From CAZSXS01 sp964611385 (GTDB taxonomy: Bacteria > Bacillota > Clostridia > Lachnospirales > CAYPQA01), in assembly GCA_964611385.1 (NCBI GenBank), contig CAZSXS010000020.1, positions 1 to 45,841 on the forward strand: a stretch of DNA of 45,841 nt. Reading direction: 5' to 3'. Shown in pieces: positions 24,832 through 33,334 of this stretch. The position numbers were made by a program, and so were the translations under genes. How positions within the stretch are numbered: position 1 is the first letter of the stretch; every line of letters starts with the position of its first letter. The notes below the pieces were generated by a model that saw only the letters and a list, made by a program, of their open reading frames with translations, ran no database searches and had not been told where the DNA came from.

Positions 24832-26412
24832 ATGAAAAGAAAAATTGCTACCGCTTTATTGGCTTTATTAATGCTTACAGGCTGTGACACTTCTGGAGGT
24901 TCTACAGGCACTCAGGGCACAGCTTCCTCAGCCGTTCAAATTGACAAAGAGAACAAGAACATTGACCTTACACTTTGTCTGTTATTTAATGACTCCTCAG
25001 ACTATCCTGAATTAAAAGAAGGATTCAAAAAGGAAGTTTTTGACAAGACCGGTTATACCTTAAATCTTACCATACTGCCTCGTACAGACTATGGCAACAC
25101 CTTAAACCTTCGCGCACTCGCTGGTGATTTGAAGGGTTTGATTAAAAGCTTTGGAACCAGCGATTTGATCCGCTTTAAAGAGGACGGAATTATTGTTCCT
25201 ATGACCAATGTTTTATCACAAAACGAAACCTGGAACAAATTCCCCGAAGACTTAAGAGATTCAGTATACTTCGACGGCGAATACTGGGGCATTCCTATGA
25301 GCTATGGCCGCAACCTATTCACCAGAAGCTTCCGTAAGGACTGGTTGGATAATCTGGGTCTAAAGCCACCAACAACCATTGATGAACTGTATGAAGTTGC
25401 ACGGGCTTTCACAGAGGATGACCCAGACGGCAACGGCAAAAACGATACTGTTGGTTTCACCACTGCCGGCACCTGGACCCTACAAGATATTTTCCAATCC
25501 TTCAATGCTTCTTTGAATGCAACAGGCAGCTCCTCCATCACCTATGACCCCAAGCTCGGTTACTGGACAGACACAATGACCAGACCTGAAATGATTGAAG
25601 CGCTTAAGTGGTTAAATGATCTTTACACCAAGGGCTATCTGGATAAGGAATCCTTCACCAACTCCGGCGCAGCTATGCGTGATAAGATGTATGCAGGCGG
25701 CTACGGAAGCACCTTCTACTGGAATGGTTGGGCTGAAATTGATAACATCTTGAAATTCACCAACGTTAATCCTAAGGCCGAAATCGTTGGCGTAACAGCT
25801 GTAACCGGTAACAGAACTGAAGATATCAACTTTGTATTCAAGCCCTCTGGTGCTCCTTACGTTTTAGCAAAGGGAACCAAGGATGGTGCCACCATGGTTC
25901 AAAATTTCATCGATCTGTTCATCACCAGCAAGGCCGGTCATGAATTAGGCCGCTTTGGTATTGAAGGTAAGACCTTTAGACGTGAAGGCGACACCATCGT
26001 AATTTTGAAAGACGCTCAAACAAACACCTATTACCCCGGCCCAGCTATTGTAGGCGAGTTCCCACAATATGACATCAACAACCTGACTTGGGCAAATGAC
26101 GGAACACCAGAAGAAATCAAAGCATCCATCGAAGCATTAAAGTATAAGGCTTCCATTGTTACAGAAGCTATGAAAGACCCCAAGATATATATTGCAGAGT
26201 ACGACACTGTTATTTCTGATACCTACTTAAATATCAGCGCAGACATCTCCACCGCTTTCAAGGCTTGTATGTCCACAGCCATCACCGGCGAAGTTCCTGT
26301 AGAACAAGCTGTTAAGACCTACATTGAAACCATGAGAGGCATGGGCGCAGAAAAGGTTGTAAACGAAGTAAACGCTACTTACGGCCTCGAGGCTCCTGAT
26401 TTTAAGTATTAA
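24832..26412 (+). CDS. Extracellular solute-binding lipoprotein of the sugar ABC importer
   Basis: The 526-aa protein begins with a lipoprotein signal (MKRKIATALLALLMLTGCDT); the lipobox LTGC makes Cys18 the lipidated residue. The mature part has the layout of LplA-type binding proteins: a Ser/Gly/Thr-rich linker, then two lobes (YWGIPMSYGRNLFTR, DPDGNGKNDTVGFTT, FYWNGWAEIDNI). The DPDGNGKND loop is the usual calcium-binding-like motif of the family. It would capture the oligosaccharide outside the membrane and deliver it to the two permeases. It is the last gene of the operon; a strong terminator starts 20 bp after its stop. Confidence 0.93.
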   Translation: MKRKIATALLALLMLTGCDTSGGSTGTQGTASSAVQIDKENKNIDLTLCLLFNDSSDYPELKEGFKKEVFDKTGYTLNLTILPRTDYGNTLNLRALAGDLKGLIKSFGTSDLIRFKEDGIIVPMTNVLSQNETWNKFPEDLRDSVYFDGEYWGIPMSYGRNLFTRSFRKDWLDNLGLKPPTTIDELYEVARAFTEDDPDGNGKNDTVGFTTAGTWTLQDIFQSFNASLNATGSSSITYDPKLGYWTDTMTRPEMIEALKWLNDLYTKGYLDKESFTNSGAAMRDKMYAGGYGSTFYWNGWAEIDNILKFTNVNPKAEIVGVTAVTGNRTEDINFVFKPSGAPYVLAKGTKDGATMVQNFIDLFITSKAGHELGRFGIEGKTFRREGDTIVILKDAQTNTYYPGPAIVGEFPQYDINNLTWANDGTPEEIKASIEALKYKASIVTEAMKDPKIYIAEYDTVISDTYLNISADISTAFKACMSTAITGEVPVEQAVKTYIETMRGMGAEKVVNEVNATYGLEAPDFKY

Positions 26413-26431
26413 GAAGTAACGCCATCTCAAT

Positions 26432-26476
26432 AAAAAAAATCTCGGACTTGGTGTACCCAAGTCCGAGATTTTTTTT
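26432..26476. terminator. Bidirectional rho-independent terminator
   Basis: ATCTCGGACTTGG pairs with CCAAGTCCGAGAT around a five-base loop, with A8 on the left and T8 on the right. It can end both the sugar operon from the left and the feo operon from the right. Confidence 0.95.
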
Positions 26477-26507
26477 GTTGAGTGTAAGCAATTGTTACTT
26501 GATTTCA

Positions 26508-28487
26508 CTAAATAAATATCGATCCAATCTGATAAATCAGAAAGGCAATCACCCAAGCCAAGCCAGTTTGAGAAGCCAATGCAAAGACTGTCCATTTGAA
26601 AGAATTAAACTCTCTCTGCATCACGGCTATAGACGACAAGCAAGGGGTATAAAGTAAGACAAACACCATATAAGCATAGGCTACCAAGGGCGTAAAGTGG
26701 CTGCTGATGGCACCCAAAAGGGATTCTTGGCCTCCGCCGTATAAAATGGATAATGTAGAAACAACCGCTTCCTTGGCGATGACGCCTGTCAATAATGCCA
26801 CTGAAGCTTGCCAGTTACCGAAACCCAATGGCTTAAATAGAGGTGCGAGCAACCGCCCAAGGTCTGCAAACATACTGTTTGAATTGTCCTGCACCAGCTC
26901 AAAATAAATGTCAAAGGATTGGAAAAACCAGATCACAACAGAAGCTGCAAACATGATGGTTCCGGCTCGAACCAAAAAATCCTTACTTTTATTCAACACA
27001 CGAAACACAACGCTGCGTAAAGATGGATAACGGTACTTTGGCAATTCAAATACCGTGGTACTGTTTTCGCTGCGGAACAAGGTGCGATTCAACAGCAAAG
27101 CTGTGAGAAGAGAAACCAAAATCCCAATGAGATAGAGCGAAAACACCACAGTCCCGCTCTGTTTAGCAAACAGAGCTGCCGCAAACACGCCATAAACGGG
27201 AAGCCTGGCGGAGCAGGACATAAAAGGAATCATCAGAATGGTTAGGCGTCTGTCTTTTTCACTTTGCAAGGAGCGGGCTGACATAATAGCGGGAACACTG
27301 CAGCCAAAGCCCATCAGCATCGGAATAAAGGATTGTCCTGTTAAACCCAGTTTGTTGAACAGGGCTTCCATCATAAATGCAGTTCGAGCGGTATAACCAA
27401 TGTCGTCCAACAAGGACAAGAGTAAAAACAATAAAATGACCTGGGGCATGAAGGTCAACACCGAACCAATACCCGCCAGTACCCCATCTACCACTAAACT
27501 GACCATGCGCTCTGACACGCCACTGTTTGCCAGAACAGTAGCCGCCCACGGGCTTATGCTTTCGCTGAAGGCTACATCTATCCAGTCGGACAGGGTGCTA
27601 CCCACAAAACCAAAGGTGATTTGAAAGATAGCAAACATAATCAGCAAGAACAAGGGCAAGGCAAAATATTTGTGCAAAAGAAAACGATCTGCTTTTTCGG
27701 TTTTATTCTCTTGGACGAGTTGCTGACCTTTCTTGTAGCAACTTTGTATCATTCCTTGGATAAAGTGGTGCCTATGCGTAATAATACGGTCATCCAGGTT
27801 TGCACCCATAGACACCAAAACTGTCTGAATATCCTGAGCAAGCGAGGGCGCCAGATAAAGTTCCTGCTGAACAATTTTATCTGATTCCATCAACTTGATG
27901 GTGGTAAACAAATCGTTTGGGCAGCTGATTTTGAACAGCAGGCTACGAATCGCATGGATGGCCTCCGCCATTTCAGTCCGCAACAGCACAGATTTCGGCT
28001 CGGTATCAGACAATTGCTTCGTCGTCTCAATCAATTCGTCCAGACCTTCTCCTGTTTTGGCACTAATGGCTATAACAGGAAGCCCCAATTCAGCACTGAT
28101 CCGCTTTGTATCCACAGTGCTGCCATCTGTTTTTAGTTCATCCATCATATTGAGCACCAATAGGACAGGCACTGACAATTCCATCAGCTGTGTGGTCAGT
28201 AACAGACTACGCTCCAAGTTGGTAGCATCTACCACATTGATAATTGCATCCACACCATGAGCCACAATTGCTTTCCGAGCGATTAATTCATCTTCCTTGT
28301 ACGGTGAAAGAGAATAAATCCCCGGCAGGTCAACAATTTCAATTCGTTCCTGATGATCTTGATAAAAGCCTATCCGCTTTTCAACAGTTACGCCAGACCA
28401 GTTTCCCACCTTCGCATGGCTTTTGGTCAATCGATTGAAGAGGGTTGTTTTTCCGCTGTTTGGGTTTCCAGCCAATACAAATCGCAT
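26508..28487 (-). CDS. feoB: Ferrous iron transporter FeoB
   Basis: The 659-aa protein takes up Fe(II) across the cytoplasmic membrane. The N-terminal G domain shows G1 GNPNSGKTT (7-15), the G3 motif DLPGIYSL and G4 NMMD. A helical spacer follows, then the membrane part with the two Gate motifs, including MGFGCSVPAI and the second around LYTPCLSSI. The start at 28487 has AAAGGAG seven bases upstream; the longer frame to 28511 overlaps feoA's end and is not needed. It is the last gene of a chemoreceptor-feoA-feoB unit. No FeoC-like or Fur-like gene adjoins. Confidence 0.97.
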   Translation of the reverse strand: MRFVLAGNPNSGKTTLFNRLTKSHAKVGNWSGVTVEKRIGFYQDHQERIEIVDLPGIYSLSPYKEDELIARKAIVAHGVDAIINVVDATNLERSLLLTTQLMELSVPVLLVLNMMDELKTDGSTVDTKRISAELGLPVIAISAKTGEGLDELIETTKQLSDTEPKSVLLRTEMAEAIHAIRSLLFKISCPNDLFTTIKLMESDKIVQQELYLAPSLAQDIQTVLVSMGANLDDRIITHRHHFIQGMIQSCYKKGQQLVQENKTEKADRFLLHKYFALPLFLLIMFAIFQITFGFVGSTLSDWIDVAFSESISPWAATVLANSGVSERMVSLVVDGVLAGIGSVLTFMPQVILLFLLLSLLDDIGYTARTAFMMEALFNKLGLTGQSFIPMLMGFGCSVPAIMSARSLQSEKDRRLTILMIPFMSCSARLPVYGVFAAALFAKQSGTVVFSLYLIGILVSLLTALLLNRTLFRSENSTTVFELPKYRYPSLRSVVFRVLNKSKDFLVRAGTIMFAASVVIWFFQSFDIYFELVQDNSNSMFADLGRLLAPLFKPLGFGNWQASVALLTGVIAKEAVVSTLSILYGGGQESLLGAISSHFTPLVAYAYMVFVLLYTPCLSSIAVMQREFNSFKWTVFALASQTGLAWVIAFLIYQIGSIFI

Positions 28488-28513
28488 ATCAATTCTCCTT
28501 TCGCCCACCAAAG

Positions 28514-28747
28514 CTATATCCGATCGGTCACAAATATATGCCTAGCATCCATAGGACGTATGACAAGATGAGAGCAATTAAGCTGCAATTGAATCGCACC
28601 GTTAAACGGAGCCCTTCGTTTCACACAAACGGCTACACCTGGAAGCAAGCCCAAATCCATCACTGTTCTTCGGTTAGCTCCTTCCAAACGAATCTCTTTT
28701 ATATAGGCAACTTGGTTTTCTTCTAACTCATATAAGCTGCTTTCCAT
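28514..28747 (-). CDS. feoA: FeoA, SH3-like partner of FeoB
   Basis: The 77-aa protein is a full-length FeoA. The family pattern is clear: VAYIKEI, then RRTVMDLGLLPGVAVCVKRR, then GAIQLQLNCSHLVIRPMDA. FeoA binds the cytosolic part of FeoB and is needed for iron uptake. It lies 26 bp before feoB and 8 bp after the chemoreceptor gene on the same strand, so all three are probably one transcript. Confidence 0.93.
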   Translation of the reverse strand: MESSLYELEENQVAYIKEIRLEGANRRTVMDLGLLPGVAVCVKRRAPFNGAIQLQLNCSHLVIRPMDARHIFVTDRI

Positions 28748-28755
28748 ACTTCCCC

Positions 28756-30912
28756 CTATTCGGACAAAACAAATAATTCAGACATTTTTTGTAGCGAATC
28801 TGCTTGCGCCGAAAATTCTGCGGCACAGGAGCTGTTTTCCTCGGAAATCGCCATGTTATTCGTCGTCAGGCGAGAAATTTTGAGAACATCATCCTGAATG
28901 TGTTTCATATCCTCCACCTGCTCAGAAGCGGATGAACTGATGTTTCCCGCTACTTGTTTAATCTGTGATATATTAGAAACAATGCTATTTAAAATCTCTG
29001 CCGTTTGATTTGCGATCAACACGCCATCCGAAACCTTAGCAAAGGAGCTTTCAATCAACACTCTTGTATCGCCTACAGCTACCTTGCTCTTGGTCGCCAA
29101 TTGTTTGACCTCCTGAGCCACTACGCCAAAGCCCTTGCCGTGCTCGCTTGCTTTGACAGCCTCAATGGATGCATTCAAGGCCAGAAGATTGGTTTGCATG
29201 GCGATATCCTCAATGGTTTTGATCACCTTGTAAATCGTGGACGATGCGATCTTTATGGCATCCATTGCTTCTATCATTTTCTTCATTTGTAAGTCTGCTT
29301 GCAAGGCATTATCATGTACATAGTTTGCATAGCTTTCGGCTTCGGTTGTGCTTTTTGATGTAGTATAAAGCTTGTCGTTGATGCTTTCGATCATGTCTGT
29401 CAAGGTAACTATAGACATGGATTGCTCATTGGTTGCATTGGCAAGGATTTCACTTGAGTTCCTAACATCGCCCGACGCTGACGAGATTTCAAGGGACATT
29501 CTTTTAATATCCCGCATGACGATGTTCAATTTGTCGATGATCATGTTAATCGACGTTTTCATTTGCCGGAAATCCCCAACATATTCCCGGTTGATCATGA
29601 CACTCAAATTGTTGTCTGCAATCCGTTGTAAAACCTGAGCAATTTCGTCAATATAGGACTTCAAAAAGGCAATGGTTTGGTTGATGGAATTTTTGATAAT
29701 CGCAAAATCGCCCTGGAAATCGCCGTTTACGCTAACGGATAGATTTCCTCTCGACACCTCTGACAAAACGGCAGCAGATTCATTGATGGGTTCGACAATC
29801 ACATTCAGCAGATGATTCAACTGTATAATTATGTAGGCCCAATCGCCTGTGTAGCGTGTTTCATCTGCACGCGACGAGAGCTTGCCTTCTGATGCTTTTG
29901 CCACCAGTCCATTAATGTCCTCAGTAATTTGCTTTAAATTGGATGACAGGCTCTCAAAGGCAACATTGGTGCGTTGTTTATCCCCCTGGTATTGGGGCAG
30001 TTGAATCTTAAAGTTTCCTTTTTCAAACTGTTGGGCGCAACCAATAATTTCTTCTGTCATTTTGACATAGTCGTTAACCATCAGGTTAATCCCGTCGGCA
30101 ATGGCTGAATACGCCCCTTGATAATTCTTGGTGTTGATACGTGCGGACATCTCACCTTTATTTTGCCGCTTTACAAGTTCGTCGATATCCAAAATCAAGT
30201 TACATAAGGTGTTTACCATGTTGGTCAGGTTTTCGGCTAGAAGCCCTACACTGCTTTTGGATTTGTAATTAATACGGATACTTAGATTGCCTTTGGCTAT
30301 TTCTTTCGTCGTATCAATAATCATTTCTAAGGGCTGCAAGATCCCGCGAATGAGAAAGCGGGTAAGAAAAAAGGTCAACTGCAAGCCCAAAAGCGCTAAA
30401 AATACAAATCCGAGGGTAGTCAAATTTTCATGTTTTTTATTATCACGGTAATAATCCTCAGAGCTCTGACCAAGCATAGACAGTAGTTTGTCGATTTGCT
30501 GTTTGCTTTCTTCACTGCGCTGTAATAAATAGGACTCTTCTCGTCCAGTGAGCACACCCTGCGTATACGCATCATAAGCACGTTGCAGTTCCAGCACTAC
30601 GCCGTACTCTTCTGAATGTTGAAGCTTAGCCTCTTCATAAATATCCCGTATGGAGAACAACAGATTTTCCAACTCGGATTTAACAAGGGTAAATTGTTCA
30701 ATATCATTTTCTGTGTAATGAAGTTTATCCGTACTGTTGGCAAATCGCCCCAGCAAAACCAAGGGTTCAGTGATGGTATGCATTGAGCTTTCGTTATTGC
30801 TGGCAATGGAACGCATGGACAAAATGGATAAAACGGCTGTAATCAAAAGAAAGGTATAGATAACCGTAAAAGCAAGCTTTAGTCTTGTAGTGATTTGCAC
30901 ATTTTTCAGCAC
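28756..30912 (-). CDS. Methyl-accepting chemotaxis protein with several HAMP-like repeats
   Basis: The 718-aa receptor has a membrane helix at about 10-32, a helical extracellular domain to about 165, and a second membrane helix (LTTLGFVFLALLGLQLTFFL). Then come at least three HAMP-like units, each ending in a GNLSIRI, GEMSARI or NNLSVMI type motif. The signalling tip is a variant of the usual one: NASIEAVKASEHGKGFGVVA rather than EAARAGEHGKGFAVVA. It would signal to CheA, which is not in this window. The start is a GTG at 30912 with AAGGAG six bases upstream. It lies 8 bp before feoA, so it may sense iron-related conditions; the link is inferred from gene order. Confidence 0.92.
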   Translation of the reverse strand: MLKNVQITTRLKLAFTVIYTFLLITAVLSILSMRSIASNNESSMHTITEPLVLLGRFANSTDKLHYTENDIEQFTLVKSELENLLFSIRDIYEEAKLQHSEEYGVVLELQRAYDAYTQGVLTGREESYLLQRSEESKQQIDKLLSMLGQSSEDYYRDNKKHENLTTLGFVFLALLGLQLTFFLTRFLIRGILQPLEMIIDTTKEIAKGNLSIRINYKSKSSVGLLAENLTNMVNTLCNLILDIDELVKRQNKGEMSARINTKNYQGAYSAIADGINLMVNDYVKMTEEIIGCAQQFEKGNFKIQLPQYQGDKQRTNVAFESLSSNLKQITEDINGLVAKASEGKLSSRADETRYTGDWAYIIIQLNHLLNVIVEPINESAAVLSEVSRGNLSVSVNGDFQGDFAIIKNSINQTIAFLKSYIDEIAQVLQRIADNNLSVMINREYVGDFRQMKTSINMIIDKLNIVMRDIKRMSLEISSASGDVRNSSEILANATNEQSMSIVTLTDMIESINDKLYTTSKSTTEAESYANYVHDNALQADLQMKKMIEAMDAIKIASSTIYKVIKTIEDIAMQTNLLALNASIEAVKASEHGKGFGVVAQEVKQLATKSKVAVGDTRVLIESSFAKVSDGVLIANQTAEILNSIVSNISQIKQVAGNISSSASEQVEDMKHIQDDVLKISRLTTNNMAISEENSSCAAEFSAQADSLQKMSELFVLSE

Positions 30913-31068
30913 ACTTCTAGCTCCTTATATGTAGAATAATTTCTATTTTTACAATGATATCAAACAAACAGCTGTAGGGTATCAGAGCAGGGTAAAATTG
31001 TCAAGAAAGAACTTCACTTGCACATGACCTGTGATAAGATGTGATTTGCAAGGCTGCAGATGACTGAG

Positions 31069-32778
31069 TTAACGATCAGCTTTGACTTCATGACTTGTCA
31101 TCTTTTTGGCCTGTTCAATAGCAGCATTGGAAGAGTTCATCAAATACTCCTCGGCCATAAAAAAACACTCTCGCCCCAGAAGATCCACCAGTCCAAAGCG
31201 AGATAGCAGTTCAAAATTTTGCTGATTCAGGCCAGAAAACAAAACAGCTCCACCCTCCTTGCGTATCCGATCCACAAAGTGCTGAATGACCTCCAGGCAA
31301 GACAGGTCTAATCCATCTACTCGCTTCATACGCAAAACAAACGCTTTTGCGTGACCAGCTAGGCTGTTCAGCTTGGTTTCCAGATCAGAGGCGAGGCCGA
31401 AGTAAAGATTCCCTTGGAACTGAACCAAAAGCACCTCAGCCTTGTGGGTATTGACCCAGTTGATTTCTCGTTCCTTAAAGGAGCCTTTAAAGCGTTTGGA
31501 AGGAACCAACAGTCTGATGTCAGCACTTCCAGTGTTTTTAAGGTAAGCCAAAACCGAAAAAACAACTCCGATGTAAATCGCTATGTCAAGGTCAAATAAA
31601 ATAGTAGAGATAAAGGTAACAAAAGCCACGAATAAATCCACCCCACCGAACTTGATGAGGCCTCGAATTTCTTTCAGGTCTATGAGATTGTAGGAGAGGA
31701 TCAGCATGACCCCTCCCAAGGCAGGAAGCGCTATGTATTTGGCAAAGCTTCCGAAAAAGAGTAGCATGATTACAATGCAGATGGAGGTAAGCATCGCAGA
31801 AACTCTCGTTTTCGCTCCGTTCAAAAAATTGTTTGCCGTGTTGGAAAAGGAACCAGAGGTAGCCAGGCCTTGAAAAAATGAGGAAAGCATATTGGTAAGG
31901 CCTTGACCGAAAAACTCCTGATCGACATCAATACTCTGACCGGATTTAGTGGCAATGGATTTAGAAATACTGATGGCTTCCACCAGCCCGACAATGGCGA
32001 TGGGTACAGCGGCTTTCCAAATAACAGGACTGAATAATAGCCAAAAATCCAGCATTTTGAATGATGGGAAGGCCCCCTGTAATTCTCCAGTGAGCCTCAC
32101 ATTCTGCTGCTCTAACCGAAAGAAGATGACAAGGATACTGGTTATGATGATGCTGAAAAAGGCAGCAGGTAGGGTTTTCTTGATGGACTTAAAGATCAGA
32201 ATAAGCACCACTGTCAGCAGACCCAAACCCAAGGAATAAAGATTGGTCTGGTTAAGGCGAAGGGTTAGGTTGTATAACTTTTCTAGGATAGACATATGAG
32301 AAGAGTTGGGAATGCTGATGCCAAGCAGCTGGTGTAGCTGCCCCAGGCCGATTAACAGCCCTGCACCCGTCATAAATCCGACCATAACAGGATGAGAAAC
32401 ATAGTTTATGGCTTTGCCAAAGCGCAGCAAGCCCATTAGGAACTGCAATAAGCCCACGACAAAGGTTAAAAGGAACAACATGGAAAAAAAGTCCTGAGAC
32501 GGCAGAAAATTTTTCGTAGCGGCAGCGATCAGAAGACCCATGGCATTCGTAGGACTGGTGATCATATTTTCGGAGCTTGAGAAGATGGAAGCAATGAATA
32601 TACTGATGATGGCTGTGTACAGACCATACACCGGCTCAATGCCGATGATCAGTGCGACTGCCATGGACTGTGGGATAGTGATGACAAAGGTTGATAGCGC
32701 AGCCGAGAAGTCCTTCTTGAAAAACGCCATTTGGTAAGTCGATATGGTTTTAAGCGCTGGTATTCTTTTACTCAGCAT
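31069..32778 (-). CDS. SulP-family inorganic anion transporter with STAS domain
   Basis: The 569-aa protein has the SulP fold: about 12-14 membrane helices over residues 25-415, starting with the signature FVITIPQSMAVALIIGIEPVYGLY and including SPTNAMGLLIAAA. A cytoplasmic STAS domain follows at about 440-545 (EVLLVQFQGNLYFG, DGLDLSCLEVIQHF). SulP proteins carry sulfate, bicarbonate or related anions, usually with Na+ or H+; the ion cannot be told from sequence. AAGGGG precedes the ATG, and a consensus promoter lies 31 bp upstream. It is a single-gene unit. Confidence 0.94.
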   Translation of the reverse strand: MLSKRIPALKTISTYQMAFFKKDFSAALSTFVITIPQSMAVALIIGIEPVYGLYTAIISIFIASIFSSSENMITSPTNAMGLLIAAATKNFLPSQDFFSMLFLLTFVVGLLQFLMGLLRFGKAINYVSHPVMVGFMTGAGLLIGLGQLHQLLGISIPNSSHMSILEKLYNLTLRLNQTNLYSLGLGLLTVVLILIFKSIKKTLPAAFFSIIITSILVIFFRLEQQNVRLTGELQGAFPSFKMLDFWLLFSPVIWKAAVPIAIVGLVEAISISKSIATKSGQSIDVDQEFFGQGLTNMLSSFFQGLATSGSFSNTANNFLNGAKTRVSAMLTSICIVIMLLFFGSFAKYIALPALGGVMLILSYNLIDLKEIRGLIKFGGVDLFVAFVTFISTILFDLDIAIYIGVVFSVLAYLKNTGSADIRLLVPSKRFKGSFKEREINWVNTHKAEVLLVQFQGNLYFGLASDLETKLNSLAGHAKAFVLRMKRVDGLDLSCLEVIQHFVDRIRKEGGAVLFSGLNQQNFELLSRFGLVDLLGRECFFMAEEYLMNSSNAAIEQAKKMTSHEVKADR

Positions 32779-32808
32779 GAAATTCCCCTTTTCTATTCTT
32801 TTCTATTT

Positions 32809-32837
32809 ACTTTAGCCCATAATTTTTCTTTTGTCAA
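32809..32837 (-). promoter_or_regulatory. Promoter of the SulP gene
   Basis: On the minus strand, TTGACA (32837-32832), 17 bases and TAAAGT (32814-32809), giving a short leader to the ATG at 32778. Confidence 0.65.
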
Positions 32838-32899
32838 TTTCCCAGCACATACTTAACATCACTGTAAGTTATTTTGTGCACTCAGAGGTGCTGTGAGCA

Positions 32900-32930
32900 T
32901 AAAAAAAGAGCACAGATCCAACTGTGCCCC
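32900..32930 (-). terminator. Terminator of the small ferritin-like gene
   Basis: On the minus strand, GCACAG (32927-32922) pairs with CTGTGC (32915-32910) around a six-base loop, followed by CTC and seven T. It starts five bases past the stop of the gene. Confidence 0.85.
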
Positions 32931-32934
32931 TTCT

Positions 32935-33147
32935 TTATTTACCTTCTCTTTCCTGGTACTCAATCAGTACCTTCTGCAACTCAGAAGCATGCATACACTC
33001 ATCCTCGGCAAGCTTCTTAAAAACACTTCTTACCTTTTCATCGTCCACTTCCTTTGAATAACATTCAAAGTCCCGCACCAGCTCCTTGGTATTCTCCCAG
33101 GCGCGAAGCAGCTTATCTCTTGTGGTTATTTTAATTTCCTGACTCAT
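32935..33147 (-). CDS. Small ferritin-like/rubrerythrin-like protein
   Basis: The 70-aa product looks like a half-size ferritin-like helical hairpin. The first helix has WENTKELVRDFECYSKEV, and the second has the ExxxH-type ligand set EDECMHASELQ. Two copies would be needed for a di-iron site, so it probably dimerises. Relatives are linked to peroxide or oxygen tolerance in anaerobes. The start at 33147 (MSQEIK) has GGAGG five bases upstream; longer frames to 33249 lack an RBS. It is a single gene with its own terminator and is divergent from the FAD/Rieske oxidoreductase. Confidence 0.75.
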   Translation of the reverse strand: MSQEIKITTRDKLLRAWENTKELVRDFECYSKEVDDEKVRSVFKKLAEDECMHASELQKVLIEYQEREGK

Positions 33148-33334
33148 ACATACCTCCATACTAATTTCAGTAGTTTCAAATATACTCAATCCCACTCGGC
33201 ATGAATATGCACCTATTGTTTGCAATCGTTTCGATAATATACCACTCATTTGCTATTCAATTAAGGCAAACAAAACATAATCAGATTCTTTTTTGGAACA
33301 ATAAGAAAAAGAAACAAAAACAGCGGAGGTCTTT

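Noticed and set aside
26227..26595. 122-aa minus-strand open frame between the binding protein and feoB
   Set aside because: It runs across the bidirectional terminator and overlaps two well-supported genes.
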